A stretch of DNA of 53,733 bases from Cyanobacteria bacterium HKST-UBA04. Lineage in GTDB: Bacteria; Cyanobacteriota; Vampirovibrionia; Vampirovibrionales; JAGQHJ01. Where the stretch lies: NCBI GenBank assembly GCA_020431915.1, contig JAGQHJ010000008.1, forward strand, positions 1-53,733, read 5' to 3'. Below are positions 44,727-52,892 of this stretch, one piece after another (the first letter of the stretch is position 1; each line of letters begins with the position of its first letter). Both the position numbers and the translations under genes were made by a program. The notes under the pieces are model-generated. The model had not been told where the DNA came from. It made no database searches and worked only from the letters and a program-made list of their open reading frames with translations.

Positions 44727-45914
44727 TTAACTGCGAATCAGTCCGTCGTCGGCCTGGCCGTTTTTGGTGTCGCCATGCTCGTAGGTGGTTTCCAGCACCA
44801 TGGTTTCCGACATCGTGGTCTCCGGCATCGTGGTGCCCATGCCGCGTTGTTCGTGGCGGGCCTTGTCGATACGGGCCGCCTCGATTCGTTCGACAGCCAT
44901 GGCCACGGCCGCTTGCTGGGGTGGGGTATTGTCGTGGGCTGCCCGCTCAAAAACGGACAGGGTCCGATCGTAAATGGTTTCCACTTTTTTTCGGGCCACC
45001 TCAAGGCCTTCGCCCTTGATTTCCGAGGCCACCATAATCACGCCGCCGGCGTTGATCAGGAAGTCGGGGGCATACAGAATATGGCGTTGCTTGAGCACCT
45101 CGCCGGCCTCGTCGTTGAGCAGCACGTTGTTGGCTGCACCCGCCACAATGCTGACCGGCAGGTTGTGGGCCACCTGTGGTGTCAAAATACCGCCGATGGC
45201 GTTGGGCGAGAAAATGTCGGCCTCTACCGAAAAAATATCCCGGTTGCTGACGGTCTGGATCTGCGGAAACTCCAGCTTGGCCCGTTCCATGGCCTTGGGG
45301 TTGATGTCGGTCACTGTGACATGGCAGCCGGCATTGACCAGTTTTTCGAGCAGCATGAACCCGACCTTGCCGAGCCCTTGCAGGCTGATGCGCAGCCCCA
45401 CCAGGTCGTCTCGGTTAAGCTGGTATTTGACGGCCGCCTTCAGGCCCATAAATACCCCGAGCGAGGTAAGGATGGCTGAGTCGCCCAGGCCGCCGTCCTG
45501 TTCGGCCAGGCCGGTAATCCAGGGGCAGGTTTGTCTCATGTGACGCAGATCGTCCGTGTTCGAGCCAATGTCGCCTGCCCCGATATAGGTGCCCCGAAGC
45601 TGGTTGATGCGCCGGGCAAAGGCGGTCAGCAGCTCCGGTGTTTTTTGTTCGGGGTGATCCAGCAGGACCACCGACTTGCCGCCCCCCAGGTGCAGGCCGG
45701 CCAGCGACGACTTGAAGGTCATGGCCCGGCTCAGGCGCAACACGTCAAACAGGGCGTCGTCTTCGCTCTGGTAGCTTTTCATGCGGCAGCCGCCCAGGGC
45801 TGGGCCCAGGGTGGTGTTGTGAATGGCAATAATGGCCCGTAGGCCGGTTTCCTTGTCGTGGCAAAAAACGACGTTTTCGTGTTCGAATTGCCGCAATTGC
45901 TTAAATATCGTCAT
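44727..45914 (-). CDS. Leucine/amino-acid dehydrogenase (Glu/Leu/Phe/Val family)
   Basis: 395 residues. The opening IIAIHNTTLGPALGGCRM and GLHLGGGKSVVLLD (catalytic Lys), GAGDIGSNTDDL, LQGLGKVGFMLLEKL (NAD-binding) and FLINAGGVIMVASE match leucine dehydrogenases more closely than glutamate dehydrogenases. The reaction is NAD-dependent oxidative deamination of branched-chain amino acids. The final 35 residues are unusual: a Met/Thr/Glu-rich tail encoded by three 15-bp tandem repeats. AAGGTG lies about nine bases before the ATG. The tail is probably dispensable. Confidence 0.87.
   Translation of the reverse strand: MTIFKQLRQFEHENVVFCHDKETGLRAIIAIHNTTLGPALGGCRMKSYQSEDDALFDVLRLSRAMTFKSSLAGLHLGGGKSVVLLDHPEQKTPELLTAFARRINQLRGTYIGAGDIGSNTDDLRHMRQTCPWITGLAEQDGGLGDSAILTSLGVFMGLKAAVKYQLNRDDLVGLRISLQGLGKVGFMLLEKLVNAGCHVTVTDINPKAMERAKLEFPQIQTVSNRDIFSVEADIFSPNAIGGILTPQVAHNLPVSIVAGAANNVLLNDEAGEVLKQRHILYAPDFLINAGGVIMVASEIKGEGLEVARKKVETIYDRTLSVFERAAHDNTPPQQAAVAMAVERIEAARIDKARHEQRGMGTTMPETTMSETMVLETTYEHGDTKNGQADDGLIRS
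44784..44828 (-). repeat. Three tandem 15-bp repeats in the dehydrogenase tail
   Basis: On the plus strand the units start at 44784, 44799 and 44814, each close to GGTGGTTTCCAGCAC or CGTGGTCTCCGGCAT. They encode the MPETT-MSETM-VLETT stretch in frame. Confidence 0.65.
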
Positions 45915-46249
45915 CTCTGTAGCACCTTTGTTAGGGTGACGCGGTTTTTTGGGGAAGGGGTAAGAAGGATTACCTATGCCGGTCTCTTCGGCGAGGCGCC
46001 TACGATGGTAGGCCTGGGTCGCGATAGAGACGGTTGTCGTGGTGCCCCGGCTGCCGTTTGTGCCGATTGGGGATGGTGTAAGGCCCTCTGACAGATAAGG
46101 AGAAAATGGCGAGTGGCGAGTGGCCTGTGTCGTCTAAAGACGCCCATACCGTGTGTTCACTGAAGAAGTGGGGCTTCCCTCTATCAACTAAGTGTGCGGT
46201 GGTTCTGCGTGGCTTGATGGTGGTCTAGGGGTATCGGGAGTCGCAACAC
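45915..46249. other. Intergenic region, 335 bases
   Basis: It lies between the starts of the dehydrogenase gene and the end of the YkgJ-type gene, both minus. I see no long gene and no clear promoter. It contains GGCGAGT repeated in tandem near 46108-46121, at the start of a short plus-strand frame described separately. Confidence 0.4.
46106..46228 (+). CDS. Possible 40-residue small protein
   Basis: A plus-strand frame begins MASGEWPVSSKDAHTV and ends at TAG 46226 after CAVVLRGLMVV. AAGGAG precedes the ATG by three bases, which is short but otherwise perfect. It contains two Cys and no clear membrane helix. I recognise no family and no promoter is evident. It may be chance. Confidence 0.22.
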   Translation: MASGEWPVSSKDAHTVCSLKKWGFPLSTKCAVVLRGLMVV

Positions 46250-46930
46250 TTAAAGGGTGTCCAGTGTCGACGACAAGGGCGACACGAGAAACAGCGGAAG
46301 CAAGGGCATTACCACGTTTAAGCCCTCAAGATCATTATGATCGCTGTCAAGCAGTGCGTCAATCTTAGTGTAGTCACTACCCCCTTCAAACGGTGTATCG
46401 CTGTTTCCCCAGGCACCGGCGCCGCTGGCTTGCTGAGCGTGTTTGAGGGCTTCTAATGCTTGTTTTTTTTCGTTAAGAAGTTTTAAATTGTCCTTCAGGG
46501 CGCTATACCCTGCCCGAACCTGGGTTGCCCAGGGTTCAAAGGCGCAGTTTGGGGCGAACACCACAAAGGGCGTATCGGGGTAGGCGCGGCAGAGTTCGGG
46601 TCGGTCCTCCCAAATCTGGCACTTGTTGTCTTGGCCAATGTAGCGGCACTTGTAAAACACCACGTCGTCGGGTCCCCTAAAGCCGCTGTCCTTTTCGGCG
46701 GCCCGCAGGGTACGTTCCACCAGGCCGGCTTCTACCGCCCGGGCTGATTCATGGCTGTCGTAGGGCAAAAAAATCGTGAAGAAGTCGCGGGCAAAGGTTT
46801 CGCCGTTGGCGGCTTTTTCCAGCAGCTTGAAGTAGGGCACGCTCGGCGATGCCCCTCGGCAGCAGCAGCCCTGCATGTTGCATTTGGGCAGCGCTACTCC
46901 GGTAATGTCGGACCATAATTCGGCAGTCAT
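46250..46930 (-). CDS. YkgJ-family cysteine-cluster (Zn/Fe-chelating) protein
   Basis: 226 residues. The cysteines CNMQGCCC near the N-terminus and the later YKCRYIGQDNKCQIWEDRP followed by LCRAYP match the CxxCxCC family, often annotated as putative zinc- or iron-chelating domain. The biochemical role of the family is not established. The C-terminal 90 residues are polar and specific to this protein. It stands alone, divergent from the repeat-protein cluster. No Shine-Dalgarno is visible before the ATG at 46930. Confidence 0.8.
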   Translation of the reverse strand: MTAELWSDITGVALPKCNMQGCCCRGASPSVPYFKLLEKAANGETFARDFFTIFLPYDSHESARAVEAGLVERTLRAAEKDSGFRGPDDVVFYKCRYIGQDNKCQIWEDRPELCRAYPDTPFVVFAPNCAFEPWATQVRAGYSALKDNLKLLNEKKQALEALKHAQQASGAGAWGNSDTPFEGGSDYTKIDALLDSDHNDLEGLNVVMPLLPLFLVSPLSSTLDTL

Positions 46931-47055
46931 AAAGCACAGTGTATGCGGTTTTACCGGTTAGGCCACCCCCTAGCCAGTGGACTTCAATCAAACGTCCTTC
47001 CTTTGTAACAACTTGGTAATGCTTTGGTGTTCGGAAGCAATTATATACTAATTAT

Positions 47056-47084
47056 TTGTTTATTATATTAAATACTGATATAGC
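47056..47084 (+). promoter_or_regulatory. Candidate promoter of the repeat-protein cluster
   Basis: TTGTTT (47056-47061), 17 bases, TATAGC (47079-47084), within a strikingly AT-rich 60-base block in an otherwise GC-rich window. The first gene starts about 25 bases downstream of the -10. Confidence 0.35.
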
Positions 47085-47110
47085 TTTGAGTTGATAGCGA
47101 GAATTTGCTT

Positions 47111-48427
47111 ATGCTTCCTACCGGTCCAGGTGCTGGGTTCAACCAGCAGGCATTTATTGCCGCACAGCCTTCTTCTTTCCCATCGGCACCCTTCTTTTTT
47201 GCCCCGCCTCAATACGCCCTGTCTCTACCGAATGTTGGTGCCACGCAAGCTGTTCCACAAGCCTTGCCGCAGGCATTTGCCCTGAACCAGGCCCAGCCCC
47301 TTGCCACCACCAGTCAAGTTAACCAAGCCTCGGCATTGGCTCAATTTGAGTTGAACCAGGCGCGGGCACTAAATCAGGCCTTAACCCAGCAATATGCCAC
47401 CAACCTCGACCAGCTCAGCCAAGACCAGCTGCGCAGTAACGCCGAAGCCTTGCAAGTCCGCTTCGAGGAAGGCGCCCAAAAAGCTACCAGCTTGCTCAGT
47501 ACCTTGTCTGCCTTTCCCGTCGGATCGTCGGAGCGTCTGGCTGCATGGTACCCCGTGAGTTTGATGGCTATTGAAAGCGACAGCTTGAACAATCTTCAAA
47601 AACGGGTGGTAAGCCAGTTCACCAAGAACTTTTTTGCCAACCATCCCAACGCTGCTACTATTACCCAGTTGGTCGATGCCAAGGATCAGATTCGTGAGCA
47701 GAGCCTTGAAAGGTTGGCCGTCTCGAAGTGGCAGATGCAACAGGCGATAAATACCAACCAACCCAATAAGAACGTTGTCCTAAGTGATTTGTCTGGGATT
47801 GAGCTGCTGCAGCAACTTCTGGCCAATCAGCAAATCGACGAGCTTAACAGCCAATACCTGAAAGCAGTGTTTTCCGTGCATCCACAGTCGGCATCCATAA
47901 ACCAGGTGATGGATTATGATATCCAGCTAAGCCAAGGTCGCCAAGCCTTGATAAACCAAATGCTGGCTGTGGCCAACCAGATTGTAGGTTTGCCCAAGCA
48001 GCAACGGAGGGCGCTGACAATCCTGCATTACCAGTTAAACAGTCAGGACAGTCGGTTGGAGTCGGCCCAACAGAAAAATAACATCGCGCTGCAACGGATT
48101 GTTCATGCCAACCATCCTCAGGCTGGTGAGTTGTTTAAGCTTTTTGACGAAATGGAAGCCCTTGTTCCCGAAATGGATCGTTACGGCCTGCTTTCCGACC
48201 AACTAAAAATTCAGCTGGTTCAACAGCCCGAAGGGCAGAATGTTACCGGCTTATACCTGTTAAACCAGATCATGGCCAATGAACAGGAAGGGGCTGAGTT
48301 GCTGGCCGGTGGTATAGACATGGCACTAAAAGCTGCCCTGTTGGTGAGTCCCTACGTACCGTTTTCAATGACCCTCGATGGGACGACCGTTAAGGAGCAA
48401 AACAGCTTCACCCCCATGCCCTACTAG
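47111..48427 (+). CDS. Repeat protein 1, HPQA-type, function unknown
   Basis: 438 residues. The first 60 are disordered and rich in Pro, Ala, Phe and Gln (starting MLPTGPGAGF, with PFFFAPPQY). The rest is predicted helical. Three repeats are marked by ANHPNA (His178), SVHPQS (His257) and ANHPQA (His335), spaced 79 and 78 residues. Each is preceded by a helix with a LxNL or LxQ pattern and followed by a long Gln-rich helix. The segment around GSSERLAAW...NNLQ...FFANHPNA aligns by eye with ASPEALAAQ...KNEL...KFADHPQA of repeat protein 2. No signal peptide, membrane helix or known domain. ATG 47111 preferred to TTG 47105. Confidence 0.75.
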   Translation: MLPTGPGAGFNQQAFIAAQPSSFPSAPFFFAPPQYALSLPNVGATQAVPQALPQAFALNQAQPLATTSQVNQASALAQFELNQARALNQALTQQYATNLDQLSQDQLRSNAEALQVRFEEGAQKATSLLSTLSAFPVGSSERLAAWYPVSLMAIESDSLNNLQKRVVSQFTKNFFANHPNAATITQLVDAKDQIREQSLERLAVSKWQMQQAINTNQPNKNVVLSDLSGIELLQQLLANQQIDELNSQYLKAVFSVHPQSASINQVMDYDIQLSQGRQALINQMLAVANQIVGLPKQQRRALTILHYQLNSQDSRLESAQQKNNIALQRIVHANHPQAGELFKLFDEMEALVPEMDRYGLLSDQLKIQLVQQPEGQNVTGLYLLNQIMANEQEGAELLAGGIDMALKAALLVSPYVPFSMTLDGTTVKEQNSFTPMPY

Positions 48428-48702
48428 GGTCGGGCGGCCCTCGTCTGAATTCCCGATTTGGCTTGATTGTTACGGAACGTAAAACCTTGTGGGCCGACCT
48501 GGTACAAGTCGACTTTATATTGTTTTTATATTTAAAAGAGATTAGACCATTGGGTCTGTTCATTGGGTATTTCCCATCAGCGCCCGTCCCGTTTCGTGTT
48601 GCCCCTGACCCATCACCGTGTACCTGGTGGATGCGTGTCCATGCGTCAACGCATTAGAAAAGCGTAAGAGCCCCCTATCACAGAGAGAGAGCCCCATTCG
48701 AG

Positions 48703-50106
48703 ATGTTTCCGACGAATTTGTTATCTGGATTGACCCCCTCGACCACCAACCCGTTTGTACTGCCGTCGCCTGCCGCTTCGGCCGGCATCGCCACTGCGCA
48801 ACCCATTTTCTTGTCGCCGTGGGTGTTTAATGGTATGGCCAACCCGTTGGCCGCTGCCCAGCCCCAGTTTACTTCGTTAAGCAGCCTGTCGGCCCTGGGT
48901 GGTACCGGGGTGGCTTCGACCCAGCAGGTTAGCCCGTCGAGTCAGCCGGCCATGACGTCCTCCGAGCAAATGATGGTGACGATGATGGTGATGATGATGG
49001 GCATGGTCATGGGCGCCTTGGGTGATAACGCCAGTGCCGATGTTCTGAAACCCATGCAGGCCATCATGGCCCTGTTGGGTGGTGGCTCCCTGATTGATAC
49101 GGCCACCACAACCACTGCGGCAACCGAACTGGCCGGCAAAAGCGAGGCCGAGCTGACGCAGCTGGGTGATTCGCTGGACAGCCAGATTGAAGCACTGGAC
49201 AAACAAATTGAAACGGCCGGTGGCCGCCCCTATTTCGGTAACCCGAATGCCGGCCTAGACAAGGCCGATGTGACCAGCGTGCTAAAGCTGGACTTGCAGC
49301 AGAAGCAATTGGCCTACAAACGCCAGTTGGTAGGCAACCAGCTTAAGCGCTTGTCCTTCGGCAATCATCCGCAGGCCGACGAGATTGACGCCCTGTTGGA
49401 CAAAAGCGATGCCCTTGCTAAGCAACGCCTGGCCTTGGCCCAAAAATCAGCTCAAACTTTCCTAAAGTCCTTGGACTACGAGGAAGCCAGCCCAGAGGCT
49501 TTGGCTGCCCAGGCTGCGGTTGCCAAGCTGGCGACCCAGGACCAAGGGTTGAAAAACGAGTTGGGTAAACTTAACAGCACGTTTATTGGTATTAAATTTG
49601 CCGATCATCCTCAGGCTGACGAGATTGCGACCAGTCGTAAACGCACCGATGCGTTGGGCGATAAGCGCTTGGAAATTGCCAAACAAAGCGTCAGCCTGCT
49701 TGAGCAAGGGTCTAAGCTTGATCCCGAATCGTCTGAGGCCAGAGCCCTTCAGGCTCAGATTGCCGACTTGCAAACGACCGACAAGGATCTGCAGTGGCAG
49801 GCCGAATTGGAAGCCATTAACCTCAAAAAGCTGTTGTACAGTGACCATCCCCAGGCTGCCCAGCTGAACCGGTATTATGACAAGATCGAATCCATTGCCC
49901 CGCAGCGGCTGCAATATGCCAAGCTGGTCAACCAGTTCTTCCAGGCTCTCTCCAAGCTGGATCAGGATGATCCGCAGGCTGCCCTGCTGCAGCAGATGAT
50001 TACCATGGTTCAGTTGCTCGATGGCCAGTTAAAACCAGCCAATGAAGCTGCTGAACAAGGTATTACCGATATTCTGGGTGACGCCCTGAAGACCGACAAT
50101 CTGTAA
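48703..50106 (+). CDS. Repeat protein 2, HPQA-type, function unknown
   Basis: 467 residues. It starts MFPTNLLSGLTPSTTNPF and is disordered to about 85. A Met-dense hydrophobic stretch, MMVTMMVMMMGMVMGAL, lies near 90-107. Three repeats follow with GNHPQADEI (His222), ADHPQADEI (His302) and SDHPQAAQL (His382), exactly 80 residues apart. Between them run helices with LDYEEASPEA, LDPESSEARALQAQI and LDQDDPQAALLQQM. The layout suggests stacked helical hairpins. No catalytic motif is seen. Before the gene (48428-48702) there is an ATGCGT/ACGCAT hairpin at 48631-48654 and an AT-rich patch but no firm promoter. Confidence 0.75.
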   Translation: MFPTNLLSGLTPSTTNPFVLPSPAASAGIATAQPIFLSPWVFNGMANPLAAAQPQFTSLSSLSALGGTGVASTQQVSPSSQPAMTSSEQMMVTMMVMMMGMVMGALGDNASADVLKPMQAIMALLGGGSLIDTATTTTAATELAGKSEAELTQLGDSLDSQIEALDKQIETAGGRPYFGNPNAGLDKADVTSVLKLDLQQKQLAYKRQLVGNQLKRLSFGNHPQADEIDALLDKSDALAKQRLALAQKSAQTFLKSLDYEEASPEALAAQAAVAKLATQDQGLKNELGKLNSTFIGIKFADHPQADEIATSRKRTDALGDKRLEIAKQSVSLLEQGSKLDPESSEARALQAQIADLQTTDKDLQWQAELEAINLKKLLYSDHPQAAQLNRYYDKIESIAPQRLQYAKLVNQFFQALSKLDQDDPQAALLQQMITMVQLLDGQLKPANEAAEQGITDILGDALKTDNL

Positions 50107-50321
50107 GGACCGTTTTAAGCCGAATTGCCCTGAGGATAGTCCAGTGTCAGCAAGCTATCAGTCTTGTGGGGGCTTTGATGTAAAGAAATATTAAATATTG
50201 CCCTCTTAAAGAAAATTTATATCAACTGGATGTTTTTATTTTATTAAGATCTTTTTGTGGATAGGCAGATTCGTTATCCCTTCAGCGACTGACAGGATAG
50301 TTAAGGCGACACCAGACACCA

Positions 50322-51902
50322 ATGTTTCCAACGGCATCAACGGGCATGTACCCTTCACAGCAATCCCCTTACGGGTCACCAACCGGGTTTGGTGCCCCCA
50401 GCAGTGCCACAGGCTATGGCCGGTCGACCGGGTTGTCCTTTGTCGACAGCCTGCTGGGCGGCTTTTCCCAGCAATCGGCGCTGCAGCTGGATATGCTCAA
50501 CAACATGGTGCCCGGTGCCCAAGTGGGGGCCGATTTTGGGGCTGGGTATCCCAGTATGTCCGGCGGCGGCGGTGGCGGTTCAGCGGCTGCAGCCGGTGAT
50601 CCCACGGCTACCATGTACGAACTGCAAAGCCTTATCCAGCAGCGATCGGCTCAAATCCAGCAGGCCACCCAAGGGCAGTTCCAGATACAAACCCAGCTGA
50701 CCCAGTTGCAGCAACAAAATTTGGGGGTCGAACCCGGTTCGGCCCAGGCCCAGGCGATTGGTGCCCAGATTACCGCCGTGATGGTGGGCATGACCACCCA
50801 GAAAATCAACACCCACTATGCCGAGTACGACCGGCAGGAGTTGGCCAACGATTACAATTACCTGGGATCGCTGCTCAATGTGATTAACGGTCAGCCACAG
50901 AACCCCATGGCCCAGCAGGCCATGCAGCTGGCTTCGGCCTACGCCATGAACCTGACGTCGCGCGCCGAGCTCAGAAGCCAGCTTGGCAATGCCGCGTCCA
51001 TCCAGTCGGACGTGGCCCCCGGTTCGCCTGAAGACAACCAGCTGATGCAACTGGCGGCCCAGACCGATGCCCAGTATTCCCAGCTGGAGCTGGAGCGTCA
51101 GCAAATCCAGATGCAGCTCGGTCAGATGCTGCCGGGTGTTGCGCCTCCCGAATACGCCACCCAGGGCGATATTTTGCGCCAAATGGGTTTGGCTTCCTCC
51201 ATTGCCTACCTGGCTCGCCTGGACGATCAGGTTCGGCTCGTCAACCAGAACGGGGCTCAGATGGGTGGGGTGGTTGTCTCCCTCCAGGCTCAACTGGCCA
51301 CGCTGGATCCCGGCTCCGATCAGGCCAAGGCCCTGCAGGAACGTCTTAATACGATTAACCAACTGGGCTTGTCCAGCCAGAACCAGATTGCACATATCAA
51401 TACCATCAAACAGGTGGTTTCAGCCAACCTTCAGGCCGACATGGCCAAGGAAAACGCCATCGCCTCGCTTCGCAACAGCCCGATGGCGGCCCAGTTGGCC
51501 CAAATCCAGACCCAGAACAGCATGGTCAACAGCACCCGCATGAGCCTGCTGAATTTGCTGGGCACGAACTACACCATACTCGGTGGCCTTGATCCCAGCT
51601 CGGCCGAAGCGGCCAGCGTGACGGCCCGCCTGCAGCAGATTCAGGCCATGGAACAACAGCAAAGCTTGCAGCAACAGCAATTGCACCAGCAGTTTGTGGC
51701 CCTGGCCCAAGGGGGGCAGGCTGGCGTTCAGGGCGCAATTCAGGGCGCAATGCCCCCGGTTACCGTCCAGCAGCAACCCCAGCCTCAGCCGAACACCACC
51801 ACCGTGCCACCGACCCAAGCGCCTGTGGTTGCTCCGTCTGGTGGCATTACCAGCGAAGCCGGGCTGATGGCGGCCATACAATCCCTGCTTGCAGCCAGCT
51901 AA
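50322..51902 (+). CDS. Repeat protein 3, LDPxS-type, function unknown
   Basis: 526 residues. It starts MFPTASTGMYPSQQSPYG, followed by a Gly/Ser/Ala-rich disordered region with a GGGGGG run to about residue 95. The helical part has four repeats with VEPGS (Pro138), VAPGS (Pro233), LDPGSDQAKALQ (Pro330) and LDPSSAEAASV (Pro425), spaced 95, 97 and 95. LDPGSDQAKALQERL resembles LDPESSEARALQAQI of repeat protein 2, and NSPMAAQLAQIQ resembles DHPQAAQLNRYY. Thus it shares the repeat family but lacks the His. The C-terminal 80 residues are Gln/Pro/Thr rich. AAGG is 15 bases before the ATG. It ends six bases from the convergent MscS gene. Confidence 0.75.
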   Translation: MFPTASTGMYPSQQSPYGSPTGFGAPSSATGYGRSTGLSFVDSLLGGFSQQSALQLDMLNNMVPGAQVGADFGAGYPSMSGGGGGGSAAAAGDPTATMYELQSLIQQRSAQIQQATQGQFQIQTQLTQLQQQNLGVEPGSAQAQAIGAQITAVMVGMTTQKINTHYAEYDRQELANDYNYLGSLLNVINGQPQNPMAQQAMQLASAYAMNLTSRAELRSQLGNAASIQSDVAPGSPEDNQLMQLAAQTDAQYSQLELERQQIQMQLGQMLPGVAPPEYATQGDILRQMGLASSIAYLARLDDQVRLVNQNGAQMGGVVVSLQAQLATLDPGSDQAKALQERLNTINQLGLSSQNQIAHINTIKQVVSANLQADMAKENAIASLRNSPMAAQLAQIQTQNSMVNSTRMSLLNLLGTNYTILGGLDPSSAEAASVTARLQQIQAMEQQQSLQQQQLHQQFVALAQGGQAGVQGAIQGAMPPVTVQQQPQPQPNTTTVPPTQAPVVAPSGGITSEAGLMAAIQSLLAAS

Positions 51903-51908
51903 TTGGGG

Positions 51909-52856
51909 CTAGGGTAACACGTTAACCGCCTCAGGGCGGGTCCCGGGTTTGCCTTCCAAGTGGTTCAAAAAGACGCGTTGGCTGGGGTAGGCAAAATCAA
52001 TATCGTCGTGCTGGGCAAAGGCCAGCAGGATGTCTTTCCACAACAGCTCCTTATCGCCGCGCCGTTTTCTGGGTTCGGTCAGGTAGCGAATGGTCAGCAT
52101 CACCCCGCTGTCCTTAACCGAGACATACACCCGCGGCGAGAGGTTGTTGTAGAAGATCAACATCTTGCGGGCGGCCTGCTTTACGCTGCGTTCGGCCTGG
52201 GTGCTTAAATGCAGGGTGTGTTCCTTGGCCATGGCTTCAAGCAGGCCCTGAGCCTTTTGCCAATCGCTTTCAAAGGTGACGAGTACGCCGAGTTCGTCCC
52301 AGATGTACTGGAACCCCTGGGTGTAGTTGGCCAGGGGCAGGCTGAACACGGAGCCGTTGGGCACATGGATGATGCGGCCCGTGCTTTGATCGGCGTCGAC
52401 CCAGTTTCCTACCTCCATCAGGGTAAACATAAAAAAGCGCTGGTCGATGACGTCTCCGCGGTGGGCACCGATTTCCACGCGATCCCCTACTTCAAAGGGT
52501 TTGCGCCAGGCAATGAAGGCCCAACCGGCCAAATCGGTAATGGGTTGTTGCAAGGCAACGGCCATACCGGCCGAAAACAGGCCGAGGAAGGTGGCCACCG
52601 ATTCGATACCGCTAAACCATGTTCGGGCGACCAGCAGGGCGCCCAGGATAAAAAACACATGGCTGAGCGACTTGTTCCACCGGTAGGCCACGGTGGCATC
52701 TTCGGTATGGCGCAGGACAAACCGCCGCACAAACAGCAGGGTGATCCACAGCCCAAAGACAATGACGAACGACGTCAACAGCTTCAGCTGAATGGGGACG
52801 GAAATGCCGAAGGTCTGGTTGATGAAGAGCGAAAAATCTCTTGGGTAAAGAATCAT
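51909..52856 (-). CDS. MscS-family mechanosensitive channel
   Basis: About 315 residues. Hydrophobic helices lie near residues 22-45 and 65-85. The pore helix VATFLGLFSAGMAVALQQPI with TDLAGWAFIAWRKPFEVGDRV matches the MscS TM3-beta domain junction. A cytoplasmic alpha-beta vestibule domain follows. It should open under membrane tension to release solutes after osmotic downshock. ATG 52856 is preferred over TTG 52865. The proline-rich membrane protein ends 36 bases upstream on the same strand, so the two may be cotranscribed. Confidence 0.9.
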   Translation of the reverse strand: MILYPRDFSLFINQTFGISVPIQLKLLTSFVIVFGLWITLLFVRRFVLRHTEDATVAYRWNKSLSHVFFILGALLVARTWFSGIESVATFLGLFSAGMAVALQQPITDLAGWAFIAWRKPFEVGDRVEIGAHRGDVIDQRFFMFTLMEVGNWVDADQSTGRIIHVPNGSVFSLPLANYTQGFQYIWDELGVLVTFESDWQKAQGLLEAMAKEHTLHLSTQAERSVKQAARKMLIFYNNLSPRVYVSVKDSGVMLTIRYLTEPRKRRGDKELLWKDILLAFAQHDDIDFAYPSQRVFLNHLEGKPGTRPEAVNVLP

Positions 52857-52892
52857 GGCGGGCAAGGCGGTTGTTTGGCAGAAACAGAGGGG

